Shown in pieces: positions 17,650-27,204 of a DNA stretch of 64,000 nt. Location of the stretch: the NCBI RefSeq assembly GCF_030817195.1, contig NZ_JAUSYZ010000001.1, positions 2,418,001 to 2,482,000 of the forward strand, written 5' to 3'. Source of the DNA: Arthrobacter globiformis (GTDB taxonomy: Bacteria; Actinomycetota; Actinomycetes; Actinomycetales; Micrococcaceae). The notes beneath the pieces are model-generated. The model did not search any database and was not told the DNA's origin. It was given only the letters and a program-made list of their open reading frames with translations. The position numbers and the translations under genes were made by a program. Positions within the stretch are counted from its first letter, which is position 1; every line of letters begins with the position of its first letter.

Positions 17650-18659
17650 CAATACTAGAATCCGTGGCAGTAAGCCCCTCAAATGGGAGCCCAACGGCCA
17701 AGCGTGCCAGTCGAACGGCCAAGAGATTTGTATTGCACGGCATAAATTGGTTCATGCCAGTTGCGACCATGGGGCTCATGTTGTATTTCACCGTCGCGAC
17801 GAAATCGTTCCTGACGCCGGGTAATCTCCTCGCCGTTCTAACGCAGAATGGTCCCACCTTCATAGTGGCCGTAGTCGCTGCCGTCCTCCTCATGGCCGGG
17901 TTCGTAGACCTCTCCGTCGGGTCGACCCTGGCCTTGGCAGGGGTTTGCTCGGGTCTGACATTCCTGAGCGCCGGCCTTGCGCCAGGCCTCATGGCTGGCC
18001 TCGCTGTAGGAACTGCGATCGGAGTCATTAACGGAATCCTGATCGGCTGGCTCAATTTGTCTCCGTTGGTGGTAACGCTCGGGATGCTCGCAGCAACAAG
18101 GGGAATCGCTCAGTATCTGGCCCCGGATTCCTTGTACGGATTTCCGGAGGATGTGAACGTGCTGGGCAACGGAGCACTGTTCGGAGTGTCATACCTGGGA
18201 GTCGCCGCTCTCCTGGTAATTGGAATTGCCCTGCTGACTATGAACCGGCTTCCGATCGGACGCAAGATCGTCGCGATCGGTGTGAACTCTCGAGCGTCCT
18301 ACCTGGTTGGCATTCCTGTCAAACGCATAACGGTTCTTCTCTACATAGTGCTAGGGCTGGCGGCCGGACTAGCTGGTGTCTTGCAGGTTGCCCGGCTCGA
18401 CAGTGCACCCTCCGGCACACTCGGCGTCGGTTTCGAGGTGACGGTTCTGACAGCCGTCCTGCTGGGCGGTATCCCCTTCAACGGTGGCCGCGGGAGCATA
18501 CTTCGTGTCGTTCTTGGTGTGTGGCTCATTGCTGTCCTCAAGAACGGGCTGACACTGCTCAACCTGGGTCCGGAGATCGCGGGGATAGTGACGGGAAGTG
18601 TCCTCGTCCTTGCTGCTGGTCTCGAAGCTGTTCGTTACTGGGTCCATCGGACCAAATGA
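17646..18659 (+). CDS. Sugar-type ABC importer permease
   Basis: 337 residues and 8-10 hydrophobic segments, BPD_transp_2 (RbsC-like) family. The motif DLSVGSTLALAG and the coupling region VGIPVKRITVLLYIVLGL are typical. GTG start at 17646, in 4-bp overlap with the ATPase. It forms the membrane channel of this importer. Confidence 0.9.
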   Translation: MTILESVAVSPSNGSPTAKRASRTAKRFVLHGINWFMPVATMGLMLYFTVATKSFLTPGNLLAVLTQNGPTFIVAVVAAVLLMAGFVDLSVGSTLALAGVCSGLTFLSAGLAPGLMAGLAVGTAIGVINGILIGWLNLSPLVVTLGMLAATRGIAQYLAPDSLYGFPEDVNVLGNGALFGVSYLGVAALLVIGIALLTMNRLPIGRKIVAIGVNSRASYLVGIPVKRITVLLYIVLGLAAGLAGVLQVARLDSAPSGTLGVGFEVTVLTAVLLGGIPFNGGRGSILRVVLGVWLIAVLKNGLTLLNLGPEIAGIVTGSVLVLAAGLEAVRYWVHRTK

Positions 18660-18724
18660 CATCTCATCAAACACCTGATTCCGTGATGATCCTCGGGATA
18701 AAAGCCATTAGATAGGAGAGAACC

Positions 18725-20188
18725 ATGACACAGGAGATGGTTGACGACATCCCTTGGATGAGCGCAACCCATATGAGCGAGAAGGTCCGTCAACGAGAAT
18801 TGTCGCCCGTTGATATTGCCGAATCCATGACCGGACGGATTAAGGATCTGAATCCGCGACTCAATGCCTACGTGGCATTCGATGAAGGGCAGGTCCTCCA
18901 GGATGCCCATCGGCTCGAAAAGGAGGCTGAATCGGGAGCCAACCTGGGGCCACTCCACGGGGTGCCTTTTTCCATCAAGGAATTAACAGCGATGAGAGGT
19001 CTGCCGGCAACGTATGGTTACCTTCCGCTGAAGAACACCGTGGCTACGCACGATGCTGCGGTCGTCAGGAGGCTCAAGGCTGCCGGCGGGCTGTTTCTTG
19101 GAAAGACCAACATGCCAGAAGGTGGCTACTACGGCGGGACCGACAGCCACCTCTATGGAGCCACGCATAACCCCTGGAAGCATGGATATTCAGCCGGGGG
19201 ATCCAGCGGCGGCGGGGCAGCCGCGGTCGCCGCAGGGCTAGGGCCGATTGCCGAGGGAAGTGACGGAGCAGGATCAGTTCGAATTCCAGCCGCCATGTGC
19301 GGCGTCGTCGGCATGAAACCAACGCACGGCCTTATCCCGCAGACAATTCTCGGAGGTCGGTATTACAGCTGGATCTACCATGGTCCCATTGCCCGGACGG
19401 TGGCTGACGCGGCGCTCATGCTCAATGTGATGGCAGGTCCTGATGACGAGGACCCGACGAGCCTGCCCCGGATCGACGTGGACTTCACGGAAGAGATCAA
19501 GAAGCCGATCGCCGGTTGGCGGGTTGCGTGGTCACCCGACCTTGGCCTCGGTTACGTCGACCCGGAAGTTGCGGCGATCTGCGGGGCTGCCATGGAAGCT
19601 TTCGAGGAGCTCGGAGCCATCGTCCAGGAGGCCACTCCCGCATGGGAGGGCGTCCAGGAAACCATGTGGAATGGTGTTTGGCTGCCTGGTTTTGCGAGCC
19701 AAACCGATCTGCTCGACTGGCCGCGATTGAAAGGGCAGGTAGACGACAATCTGATCGAGATCATGAGAGAGTGCAAGGGTCTCACGGGAGTCGACAAGGG
19801 CCGCGCCGATCTCTCCCGCGGCCAGATGTGGACTACGTTCAGGGAGTTCATGTCAGGTTTTGACCTGTTGGTGTCTCCTACGTTGTCATCTTCGGCGTTC
19901 CCCCTTGACCAGTTCACCCCGAAGTGGCTTGAGGGCAAACCCCTTCGAGAACAGATCCTTGGCTGGCTGTTGACGTACCCCTTCAACATGTTGACTACGC
20001 CTTCGATTACGGTGCCGGCCGGATTCACCTCTCAAGGTCTTCCCGTTGGTCTGCACATTGCGGGCGGATTCCACTCTGACGCGAACGTATTGCGGGCAGC
20101 AGCAGCGTTCGAGAGTGTTCGGCCTTGGGCACAACGGCGTCCAGCCCCTATTCAGGATGAGATGGTTTCCGGAGCGCTTCCAGTCTGA
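18725..20188 (+). CDS. Amidase (amidase-signature family)
   Basis: 487 residues. The Ser-cis-Ser-Lys triad is visible: lysine in FSIKELTAM (about residue 85), the glycine-serine loop GGSSGGGAAAVAAG (cis-Ser) and nucleophile serine in GSDGAGSVRIPA. It has full family length. It hydrolyses an amide to acid plus ammonia or amine. It is in line with the ABC importer (65-bp gap), so the imported compound is probably its substrate. A strong hairpin follows. Confidence 0.9.
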   Translation: MTQEMVDDIPWMSATHMSEKVRQRELSPVDIAESMTGRIKDLNPRLNAYVAFDEGQVLQDAHRLEKEAESGANLGPLHGVPFSIKELTAMRGLPATYGYLPLKNTVATHDAAVVRRLKAAGGLFLGKTNMPEGGYYGGTDSHLYGATHNPWKHGYSAGGSSGGGAAAVAAGLGPIAEGSDGAGSVRIPAAMCGVVGMKPTHGLIPQTILGGRYYSWIYHGPIARTVADAALMLNVMAGPDDEDPTSLPRIDVDFTEEIKKPIAGWRVAWSPDLGLGYVDPEVAAICGAAMEAFEELGAIVQEATPAWEGVQETMWNGVWLPGFASQTDLLDWPRLKGQVDDNLIEIMRECKGLTGVDKGRADLSRGQMWTTFREFMSGFDLLVSPTLSSSAFPLDQFTPKWLEGKPLREQILGWLLTYPFNMLTTPSITVPAGFTSQGLPVGLHIAGGFHSDANVLRAAAAFESVRPWAQRRPAPIQDEMVSGALPV

Positions 20189-20215
20189 CGTGGCCCCCAG
20201 ACATCCTAGACCAAT

Positions 20216-20253
20216 GGTGTTCCTGGCGCTCCACTTGGAACGCCAGGAACACC
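20216..20253 (+). terminator. Terminator after the amidase
   Basis: Perfect 13-bp stem GGTGTTCCTGGCG / CGCCAGGAACACC with a 12-nt loop. Confidence 0.75.
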
Positions 20254-20381
20254 GTAGTGAATAGTGTCAGTGGCTCGCGAGGACAGGTTCCGTCAGGCTC
20301 TCCTCCAGTGCGGATCCTGGTGGCCATGGTTGTGAATCCAGCCTTGCGAATACTCCTGCTGAGATGGATACGATGCCGAAG

Positions 20382-20735
20382 CTAATGCGCCGAGAAGGCC
20401 GATGATGCCGATGAACGCGTGCCGCTGAGCATTTGAAGCAGGAAGGTCAGTCCAGTCACGTAGTTGACAATGAGTGCCCGGCGGGGGAGCGCCCACTTCG
20501 CATCGACCTTTAGAGCCAGCGGCAGGAAGTTATTCTTGGCGAGAGCGTAGACGTTGCGCGTTCGACGCCACTCCGATAGCGGCGGCGCAAGCGGGGGACA
20601 CTGCCGCGTCAGCAACCAGCATCCAGTACAGCCGTGGCGGCCGGCGATCATCGCAAGATAGGCGAAGGGTGAATCGAACTTTACTGTGGCCCAGCCATTG
20701 CGGAGACTGTCATACGGGGCGGCAACCATGTGCCA
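20382..20735 (-). pseudogene. Remnant of an APC-family permease
   Basis: The segment RTRNVYALAKNNFLPLALKVD followed by KWALPRRALIVNY matches the conserved central loop of APC permeases (ARxxYAxAKxGxxP ... xxPxxALxxx). Only about 100 related residues remain and the flanks do not fit the family. Unlike the intact permease fragment at 1-809, this copy is clearly decayed. Confidence 0.6.
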
Positions 20736-20780
20736 CCTGCAGGCCGACATGCAGAACGACTGAGAATACAACGTGATCCG

Positions 20781-20900
20781 TACCGACGTCGACTGCCTCA
20801 TTGTCCGTCCAGGGCTCTTGCGCGATAAGCCAGGAATGGGCGGGTCACGGCCGGGCCGGCGATCGAACCCGGGGACGTTCACCGCGACAATATTGCAGTT
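20781..20900 (+). pseudogene. Fragment of an NAD(P)-binding reductase gene, near-copy of 40250-40375
   Basis: About 120 bp match the 3' half of the reductase gene at 39830-40501 at nucleotide level. This includes an uninterrupted 30-base identity encoding LIVRPGLLRD. The flanks are unrelated and the frame is broken, so it is a relic of a related gene or of recombination. Confidence 0.7.
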
Positions 20901-20904
20901 TTAG

Positions 20905-21172
20905 GTGAGCTCCGTGCACGGGGAAACTTGCGCTCTCTTGCCCGAGCGTTCTATCGCGTCGCAGATGGCCGAAATTGGCCCGATGCATGCTCAAGGTCTG
21001 GGATGCCCGATTTACGGCGGAATCGAGTGCGGCGACGCTCTTTGAGCGATGGGTTCGAGGACCCGTCAGGAAGTACATACTTTTCGAAGCGCTGGAAGGG
21101 GATGTCGAGGACCACAAACTCGCCCCTGCCTTAGCCGGCATTCCCCTGCAAAGAAAGTCATCGGGGACCTGA
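20905..21172 (+). pseudogene. Possible remnant of a penicillin-acylase-family protein
   Basis: The short frame from 20975 contains KVWDARFTAESSAATLFERW, which recalls the WDGRxxxDSxxATLFExW segment of penicillin-amidase family enzymes. No other part of such an enzyme was found. Weak evidence from one motif. Confidence 0.3.
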
Positions 21173-21179
21173 CCGTGGA

Positions 21180-21498
21180 TATGGGATCCGCCGGGCATAC
21201 TCCGGCCGGATCCTGGCCACGTTCTCCCGGAACCATGCCGGGGACCCGGACCAGCCCACGCGCTCCGCGAACACCGTCGCGGGCATCCGTGGGTTCTCCC
21301 TCAGCAGCGCCCGTATGACCGGCCACACGGCTTTGATCCCGGAGTTCCAGTCGCCCGAACATACGTCGGCGGGCTCTCAGCGCTGACCGCTCTGGCAACC
21401 GTATTTCTAGAGATGCCCAGCCACGCCGCTATCGACCCACCCTCGGCAAGATGCAACCGCCGAATCAGCGCCCAATTCTCCACTGTGATCACCCACAT
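21180..21498 (-). pseudogene. IS21-family IstA transposase, N-terminal remnant
   Basis: The frame begins ITVENWALIRRLHLAEG, then WLGISRNTVARAVSAESPP, the helix-turn-helix start of IstA. After a frame change it continues with RMPATVFAERVGWSGS-like sequence. The catalytic domain and istB are missing. Confidence 0.7.
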
Positions 21499-21600
21499 TC
21501 TCCACTGTGATCACCCACCCAATCGTTTGGAACGGGTGGCTCAGTTTTCAACCACCGCTAGACGCCAAGCCGTCAGAATGGCTCAGTTTTCGACCGTCAC
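21475..21600. repeat. IS21-type end: 22-bp tandem duplication plus TCAGTTTTC repeats
   Basis: A 21-base unit starting ATTCTCCACTGTG occurs at 21475 and again at 21497. Beyond it, GGCTCAGTTTTC occurs at 21538 and 21580. Multiple short terminal repeats upstream of istA are a hallmark of IS21-family elements. Confidence 0.6.
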
Positions 21601-21725
21601 CGACACACTCTTCGTCCGATCTGGCATTACACAGGTGCCAGCACATAGGCGATATCACCGGTGAAGGGTGCCGCCGTTCGCTGTATTTCCAAAGTCAGTC
21701 CCCTCTTCGTTTCCTCCGGTCCATG

Positions 21726-23174
21726 GCAGGCTTTATGCAGCCCGATGGGGTCCGGCGGTCTGTCGGAACAGCAGCAGTGAAAATCCTGCAAGGAGCACTA
21801 GGACGGCGGTGATCCGGAAGTCGAGGTGGAGTCCGCTGACGAAGTCGGTCTGAGGCTGATGACGGCACCGAAGGCGGCGACGCCGATGGCCCCGCCCGTC
21901 TGCCGTGCGGTGTTGAGCACGCCGCCTGCGATGCCGGCACGGTCGGCAGGGATGTGCTCCATGATGAGGGCCGTGAGTGGCGGAACCGTGAAGGAGCCAC
22001 CGACGCCGACGGGGATCATCAGCAGGGCAACCGCGATGATCGGCGCGTCAAGCGGGAGGAAGCTAAGGCCCGCCAAGCCGCCGCCACGCAGGTCTGTCCG
22101 CCGACTATAGTCTGCCCTTTGCCGAAGTGTTCCACCGATCGCACCACCACTGGATTGAGGACGACAACAAGCACGCTCATTGGGAGGAAAAGCAGCCCTG
22201 TGGCTAGGGAATCCATGCTTCGTTGCTGCTGGAAATACAGGCTTTGAAGGAAAAATGACGCTGCAGAACGCGGCCATATTCACGAACGCAATACTGACGC
22301 CGATGGCGACCGTGGACGATCCGAACAGCCGCAGCGGGATCATGGGGGACCGGCCGCGGATCTGCGCAGTGACGAAAACCAAGGTGCCAATGGCGGCCAA
22401 AGCAAAGGATGCCAGGACCTGGTCATCGCCGTAGCCGTGGTCCGCCCCTTCAATAAATGCCGAACGTCAATCCACCGAGTGCGATCATGGCAGCGACCTG
22501 CCCTGTCCAGTCGAAGAGTCCGGGCCGTCGTCCGGATTTCGGGACACGTGCCAGAAGGGCCGGGCAAGTACTCCCACTGGAATGTTAATGCTGAATATGA
22601 GACGCCAATCGACTCCGCATGGGCTCCGCCAACGACTGGGCCGGCGGCAGTGGCGAGCGAACCGCCCAGTGCCCAGCGGACGATGGCTCGCCCGCGCTCA
22701 ATGACTTCGGGGTATGCCTCACGAATCAATGAAAGTGAGCTCGGGGTAATCATGGCCGCCCCCAGGGCCCTGCAGGATGCGCCCTGCAACGAGAAAAGGC
22801 AATGACGGCGCCAGACCGCAGGCGGCTGACGCTCCCATAAACACGCAAACGCCGACTCCGAATGCGCGACGAGCCCCTACACGGTCTGACAGGGTCCCAC
22901 TGAAGAGCTGGAACGCCGAGAATGTGAGCATCTATCCGGTCAGGACCCATTGGAGGCCCGTGAGCCCGCCGCCCAGGTTCTGGTGGATATCGGGGAGTGC
23001 CACGTTCACGATCTGAGCATCAAGTGAGATGAGGAAGAAGCCCAGCATGGCAACGGCGAGAGCGGTTGCCGGCCGTGCTGCTGAGCGAGTAGGGCTCTCG
23101 GTCGAGATAGTCACTGGGCCTCCTGCAGGGGTAAATTCCACCGGCATGCTCGACGCGAGCATGCCGGCGGTCAC
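21726..23174 (-). pseudogene. DHA2-type (EmrB/QacA) MFS drug exporter, disrupted
   Basis: Reading leftward from 23174, the pieces follow an EmrB/QacA-like exporter. Helix 1 is MLGFFLISLDAQIVNVALPDI and continues to LQWVLTG. A TAG then replaces the usual tyrosine before MLTFSAFQLFSGTLSDRVGARR. Later pieces in other frames contain FLVAGRILQGPGG, RWALGGSLATAAGPVVGG and the C-terminal GIAGGVLNTARQTGGAIGVA. One nonsense codon and several frame changes make it non-functional. Confidence 0.8.
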
Positions 23175-23225
23175 GCGGAGGGGAGGCCCGCAATGTGCGA
23201 GCCTCCCCTCCGTCCAAGCCTTGGC

Positions 23226-23612
23226 CTAGGCTTCGTACTGGTGGTACACCTTGGCGATGATCTTCCACTCGCCGTCCTGCTTCAGCAGGGTGTGGAAGTC
23301 GGTGTAGTCGGCACCAATGGCGTCGTTTTCCATGTCGACCTTTACGACGGCGGTAGTCTGCGTGATGCCGATGATGTCCACTCGCGTCTTGACGTCGGGA
23401 GCGGTCCCGTTCTCGGCGACGAAGTCGTAGAGGTTCTTGATGGGGCCACCCAGAAGCTGGCCGTTGGTGAAGCCGTACATGGTGGCATCGTCGTGGAAGG
23501 CTTCGGCGACACCTTCCGGGCTGCCGACCCGCAGGCCTTCGACGTACTTCTGGACGGTCGCGACGATCTGGTCGTATTCCTCCGTGGGGACGACCTTGAG
23601 GTTCTTGGGCAT
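23226..23612 (-). CDS. NTF2-like / lumazine-binding-like small protein
   Basis: 128 residues, cone-shaped NTF2 fold by pattern. An N-terminal helix (IVATVQKYVEGLR), AFHDDATMYGF, and the strands VVKVDMEN, YTDFHTLLKQDGEWKIIAKVYHQYEA form the usual curved sheet. Such proteins bind or isomerise small molecules, or act as hydratases. It follows the aldehyde dehydrogenase by 68 bp in the same direction, so co-transcription is likely. Catalytic role unknown. Confidence 0.8.
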   Translation of the reverse strand: MPKNLKVVPTEEYDQIVATVQKYVEGLRVGSPEGVAEAFHDDATMYGFTNGQLLGGPIKNLYDFVAENGTAPDVKTRVDIIGITQTTAVVKVDMENDAIGADYTDFHTLLKQDGEWKIIAKVYHQYEA

Positions 23613-23680
23613 GGTTTCTCCTTTGCTCGTCGGATGTCGGAAGACATCCCTGGGGTTGCTTATGTGTGGAAAAGGTGCCG

Positions 23681-25147
23681 CTAGCGCTTACGAATAACGA
23701 CAGTCTTGTTGTTGGTATGGGAGGCGAGCCCTTCGTCGCCGTGTTCGACACTCAGGCCGGACTGCTTGTGGCCGCCGAACGGGGCGTGGTCCGGGTGGCT
23801 CTGTCCCTGGTTGATCCAGACGTTGCCGGACTCGAGGCGCTCGGCGACCTCAAGGGCGCGCTCCTGGTCGCGGCCCCAAACGGTGGCGCCGAGGCCGAAC
23901 ACGGTCGCGTTCGCACGCTCGATGACGTCATCAACGTCGTCGTACACGAGGACCGGCACGATCGGGCCGAACGGTTCCTCCTGGACGATACGGCTGTCTT
24001 CCGGAGGGTTGTTCACGATCGTGACGGGCACGAAGTTGCCGTCCAGGGACTCGTCGATGGTGCCACCCAGCGGAACGTCGTATCCGTTGCGGCGGGTGTC
24101 CTCGAAGAGGTCGCGAAGCTTGTCATACTGCATCCGGTTGTTGATTGGGCCGAGATCGCTGGTGGCATCCATTCCATCGCCGACCTTCTGCGTCTTGGCG
24201 TACGCCACAAAAGCCTTGACGAAGTCTTCATGGAAGGAACGGTGGACGTAAATGCGCTTGGCCGCGATGCACCACTGGCCGGAGTTTCCGAAGGCCGCGT
24301 TGAACACCTGCGGAACGGCGCTCTGCCAGTCAGCATCCGGAAGGAGGATGGCAGGATCGTTGCCACCGAGCTCCAGGGTCACTCGCTTGATGGTGCCGGC
24401 GGCCGAGGCCATGATTTTGGTGCCTGTTGCCGTTGAGCCTGTGAAGGTGATCATTCCAACGTCCGGGCTTTCGGTCAGGATCTGACCCAGTTCGTTGCCG
24501 CCAGTCACAATGTTGAACACGCCAGGCGGGAAGATCTGTGCGGCCAATTCGCCAATCCGCAGCGCGCAGAGTGGCGTGTATGGCGAAGGCTTCAGGACGA
24601 CGGTGTTGCCGGTGATCAGCGCCGGAACGGTCTTCCAGAGGACGTGGAGGTAGGGGTAGTTCCACGGGATGATTGCACCCACGACTCCGAGCGGGGAACG
24701 ACGAAGTTCCACGCGGCGGTCGTCGTCTTCTTCGAGGACCTTATTCTCTAGCCTGGACTTTGCAGTGTTCGGAATCCAAGGGTTGGCGAGGTTGACTTCA
24801 AAAGTGGCCTGGTTGTGGCGAGGCTTCCCCTGCTCGAGTGAGAGCAGGGTGATGAATTCATCCTTCTGAGCTTCCAACGCCTCGAAGAACTCAACGATGA
24901 TCTCTTCGCGCTCGTCCGGGGACAGCGCTGACCAGGCCGGGAAAGCCCTCTTCGCCGCGCCGATGGCCCGTTCCATATGTTCCCGCGTGCCTTGCGGTGC
25001 GCTCGCCAGAACTTTGTTGTTGGCGGGATTGAAGACGTCGAAGCTCTCTTCCGTCGAGACGATTTCGCCGTCAATAAGCAGTCCGTACTGCCCGTTGAAG
25101 TCTGCGGGCTTGATCGCGCTCGTACCTTCCTTGATGGATACTCCCAT
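23681..25147 (-). CDS. NAD+-dependent aldehyde dehydrogenase
   Basis: 488 residues. ATG 25145-25147 follows GGAGAGAG; the longer frame upstream covers the operator region and is not coding. Motifs seen: IIPWNYPYLHVLWK, FTGSTATGTKIM, the glutamate in LELGGNDPAIL, and nucleophile cysteine in GNSGQWCIAAKR. It is a broad-specificity class (betaine, hydroxymuconic or aliphatic semialdehyde type). It is divergent from the GFA/EgtA pair with two matching operators between, suggesting shared control in an aldehyde response. Confidence 0.9.
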   Translation of the reverse strand: MGVSIKEGTSAIKPADFNGQYGLLIDGEIVSTEESFDVFNPANNKVLASAPQGTREHMERAIGAAKRAFPAWSALSPDEREEIIVEFFEALEAQKDEFITLLSLEQGKPRHNQATFEVNLANPWIPNTAKSRLENKVLEEDDDRRVELRRSPLGVVGAIIPWNYPYLHVLWKTVPALITGNTVVLKPSPYTPLCALRIGELAAQIFPPGVFNIVTGGNELGQILTESPDVGMITFTGSTATGTKIMASAAGTIKRVTLELGGNDPAILLPDADWQSAVPQVFNAAFGNSGQWCIAAKRIYVHRSFHEDFVKAFVAYAKTQKVGDGMDATSDLGPINNRMQYDKLRDLFEDTRRNGYDVPLGGTIDESLDGNFVPVTIVNNPPEDSRIVQEEPFGPIVPVLVYDDVDDVIERANATVFGLGATVWGRDQERALEVAERLESGNVWINQGQSHPDHAPFGGHKQSGLSVEHGDEGLASHTNNKTVVIRKR

Positions 25148-25201
25148 GTACTCTCTCCTGTCGTGCTGCGTGTCTTGTCGGATGTGCGGGTGGAAGAAGT
25201 C

Positions 25202-25221
25202 TGAAACAGATTCATGTTTCA
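25202..25221. promoter_or_regulatory. Operator 1: TGAAACA-N6-TGTTTCA
   Basis: A perfect 7-6-7 inverted repeat, 55 bp before the aldehyde dehydrogenase start. It has the same architecture as the site 65 bp to the right. Confidence 0.65.
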
Positions 25222-25266
25222 CTTTAGAGGCAGCCTGTCGGGAGATCAAGGTCTGTCGCAAGATTA

Positions 25267-25286
25267 TGAAATAAGATAATGTTTCA
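25267..25286. promoter_or_regulatory. Operator 2: TGAAATA-N6-TGTTTCA
   Basis: Same 7-6-7 layout with one mismatch; it lies 80 bp before the GFA start. The 65-bp offset between the two sites is close to six helical turns. The regulator is not encoded next to it. Confidence 0.6.
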
Positions 25287-25365
25287 TATTAGGCTGTGAT
25301 GGACACCACTCACCGGTAGTCCAGTCCACCCCTCTCCCTTTCCACTGAAGAACAAGGAGCACAAG

Positions 25366-25779
25366 ATGAAACTCGACGGACAATGCCTTTGCGGCGAGGT
25401 CACCTACAAGATCGGCGGCGAACCGAAGTTCACTGCGGTCTGCCACTGCACAGATTGCCAGCGCCAGACGGGCGGCGCATACTCCCTGGTCGTCGGCGTC
25501 GACGACGACAAGCTGACGATTACCGGCGAGTCAGTGAAAACCTTCATAACAGTCGGCGAAGAACACAAAACCAATACCAACCGCACGTTCTGCGGAGAGT
25601 GCGGCTCGCCCATCGTCGGCCGGATCGACGCAATGCCTGGTCTGGCCTTCGTTAAGGCGGGAACGCTGAACGACACCTCGTGGCTCAAGCCGACCGTCGA
25701 GGTCTGGTGCCGGTCCGCCCAACCATGGGTTGCCCCCTTCCCCGGTGCGGAGCGATACGACGGCGACATTCCTTCCTGA
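25366..25779 (+). CDS. GFA / CENP-V family zinc protein (glutathione-dependent formaldehyde-activating enzyme-like)
   Basis: 137 residues. Zinc ligands: QCLCGEV near the N-terminus, CHCTDCQRQTGG about residue 27, and FCGECGSPI about residue 70. Classical Gfa speeds addition of formaldehyde to glutathione, but many family members have other or unknown roles. Actinobacteria use other thiols (mycothiol, ergothioneine), so the acceptor here is uncertain. An EgtA-like gene follows 93 bp downstream. Confidence 0.88.
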   Translation: MKLDGQCLCGEVTYKIGGEPKFTAVCHCTDCQRQTGGAYSLVVGVDDDKLTITGESVKTFITVGEEHKTNTNRTFCGECGSPIVGRIDAMPGLAFVKAGTLNDTSWLKPTVEVWCRSAQPWVAPFPGAERYDGDIPS

Positions 25780-25872
25780 GCAGGCTCGCGTGCTGTTGCG
25801 CGCAACCTAGGGGTTGGGTGTGGCCGGCAGATGCGGGCGGCCCACCCAACCTTTTCTTCTTGAAAGGACCCA

Positions 25873-27171
25873 GTGAACGTGACTTCCACCGACATCCCCC
25901 TCAGCACGCACAACTCCATCAGTTTTCCAGAAGGGCCCCTGACGGTAGCCGCTGCCGAGGAATGGATCCAACGCTCTTGCTTCGCGCCCGGCCCCGAAGG
26001 ACGAATCGGCCTTGAACTCGAACTCCTTGTGGGCCGCGTCGGAGATTCATCCCTTGAGCTTCCCTTTCCGGAGGATAACTACCGGCGTCTGTTCTCGGAA
26101 CTGCGCCACGTGGACGTGGCAGGAAGTCTGACGCTTGAACCCGGCGGGCAGCTTGAGCTCAGCTCGCGCCCGGAAGCGAACCTCCAGCAAGTCATACGCT
26201 CCGTCCACGACAGCCTGGAACTGCTCCGGGAGCGGGCCTCCGTTCTCGGAGCCTCCCTGGTTGGCGCCGGCGTTGCCCCCTACAGGGAACCGAAGCGGAT
26301 TACCCAGGCCCCCCGCTACGCCGCCATGGAGCAATATTTCGAACCGTGGGCTCCCGCCGGCCCAACCATGATGTGCTCGACCGCGTCGGTGCAGGTCAAC
26401 GTCGAGGCGGGTGCCAATGATGTCGAAATCCGTGAGCGCTGGCAGCTCCTGTATTCGATGGGCCCCGTGCTCGTCGCGACGTTTGCAAACTCCTCCTGGA
26501 TCACTGGACGACGGAGCGGCTGGAAGAGCACGCGACTTGCCGCCTGGCTAAGTCTCGACCCGGCCCGAACGGGTATTCCGCATGGCAACGCGGCTCACGA
26601 TCCCAGCGCTGAGTATGCCCTATGGGCCCTGGACGCACCTTTGATGATGGTTCGCCGGTCGAAGGGTGATTGGCGGGCCCCTGCCGGGCTGACGTTCCGG
26701 GAATGGCTATCGATGGGGACTTCCGCAGTTCCCGATCGGCAGCCGGCCACCGTTGAGGACCTGCAGCAGCACCTGAGTACGCTATTTCCCCACGTTCGGC
26801 CCAAAGGCTACTTTGAGGTCAGATACCTGGATGCACAGCCCGGTTGCTGGTGGGCGGTGCCTGCCGCCGTGGTCGCTGCGCTCATCTCTGATCCTGCCAC
26901 CACAGATCAGGCCAAAGGCATCTGCGCCGCGTCCCCTGACTGGGAAGCTGCAGCCCGGTTTGGACTCGAGGATCCTGCCGTGGCCAATCGAGCGACGCAA
27001 TTGTTGGCGCTGGCCGCCGACAGGTTGAGGCTGGACAAAGCGACTGTAGGCCTTGCCCGCCTCATTGAGGAGTATGCGGAAAAGTGGACGCTCCGTGGTC
27101 TCTCACCAGCAGATGACCATCCATCCGCATGGGCAACCCGCGATCAGGGTTGCTGCACTCTTGATGGCTAG
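25873..27171 (+). CDS. egtA: Glutamate-cysteine ligase of the EgtA type
   Basis: 432 residues with GTG start after AAAGGA. It has the GCS2 ligase pattern: GRIGLELELLVG at the N-terminus, LEPGGQLELSSRP (metal/nucleotide loop), MMCSTASVQVNVEAG, and late GYFEVRYLDAQPG. Length and layout match actinobacterial EgtA. EgtA makes gamma-glutamylcysteine, the sulfur donor for EgtB in ergothioneine synthesis. No egtB, egtC or egtD lies nearby, which is unusual. It may supply a thiol for the GFA protein, or this may be a stand-alone paralog. Confidence 0.85.
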   Translation: MNVTSTDIPLSTHNSISFPEGPLTVAAAEEWIQRSCFAPGPEGRIGLELELLVGRVGDSSLELPFPEDNYRRLFSELRHVDVAGSLTLEPGGQLELSSRPEANLQQVIRSVHDSLELLRERASVLGASLVGAGVAPYREPKRITQAPRYAAMEQYFEPWAPAGPTMMCSTASVQVNVEAGANDVEIRERWQLLYSMGPVLVATFANSSWITGRRSGWKSTRLAAWLSLDPARTGIPHGNAAHDPSAEYALWALDAPLMMVRRSKGDWRAPAGLTFREWLSMGTSAVPDRQPATVEDLQQHLSTLFPHVRPKGYFEVRYLDAQPGCWWAVPAAVVAALISDPATTDQAKGICAASPDWEAAARFGLEDPAVANRATQLLALAADRLRLDKATVGLARLIEEYAEKWTLRGLSPADDHPSAWATRDQGCCTLDG

Positions 27172-27204
27172 ATAATAGGGGCCTGAAGCCGGCGCGCAAC
27201 AAAG

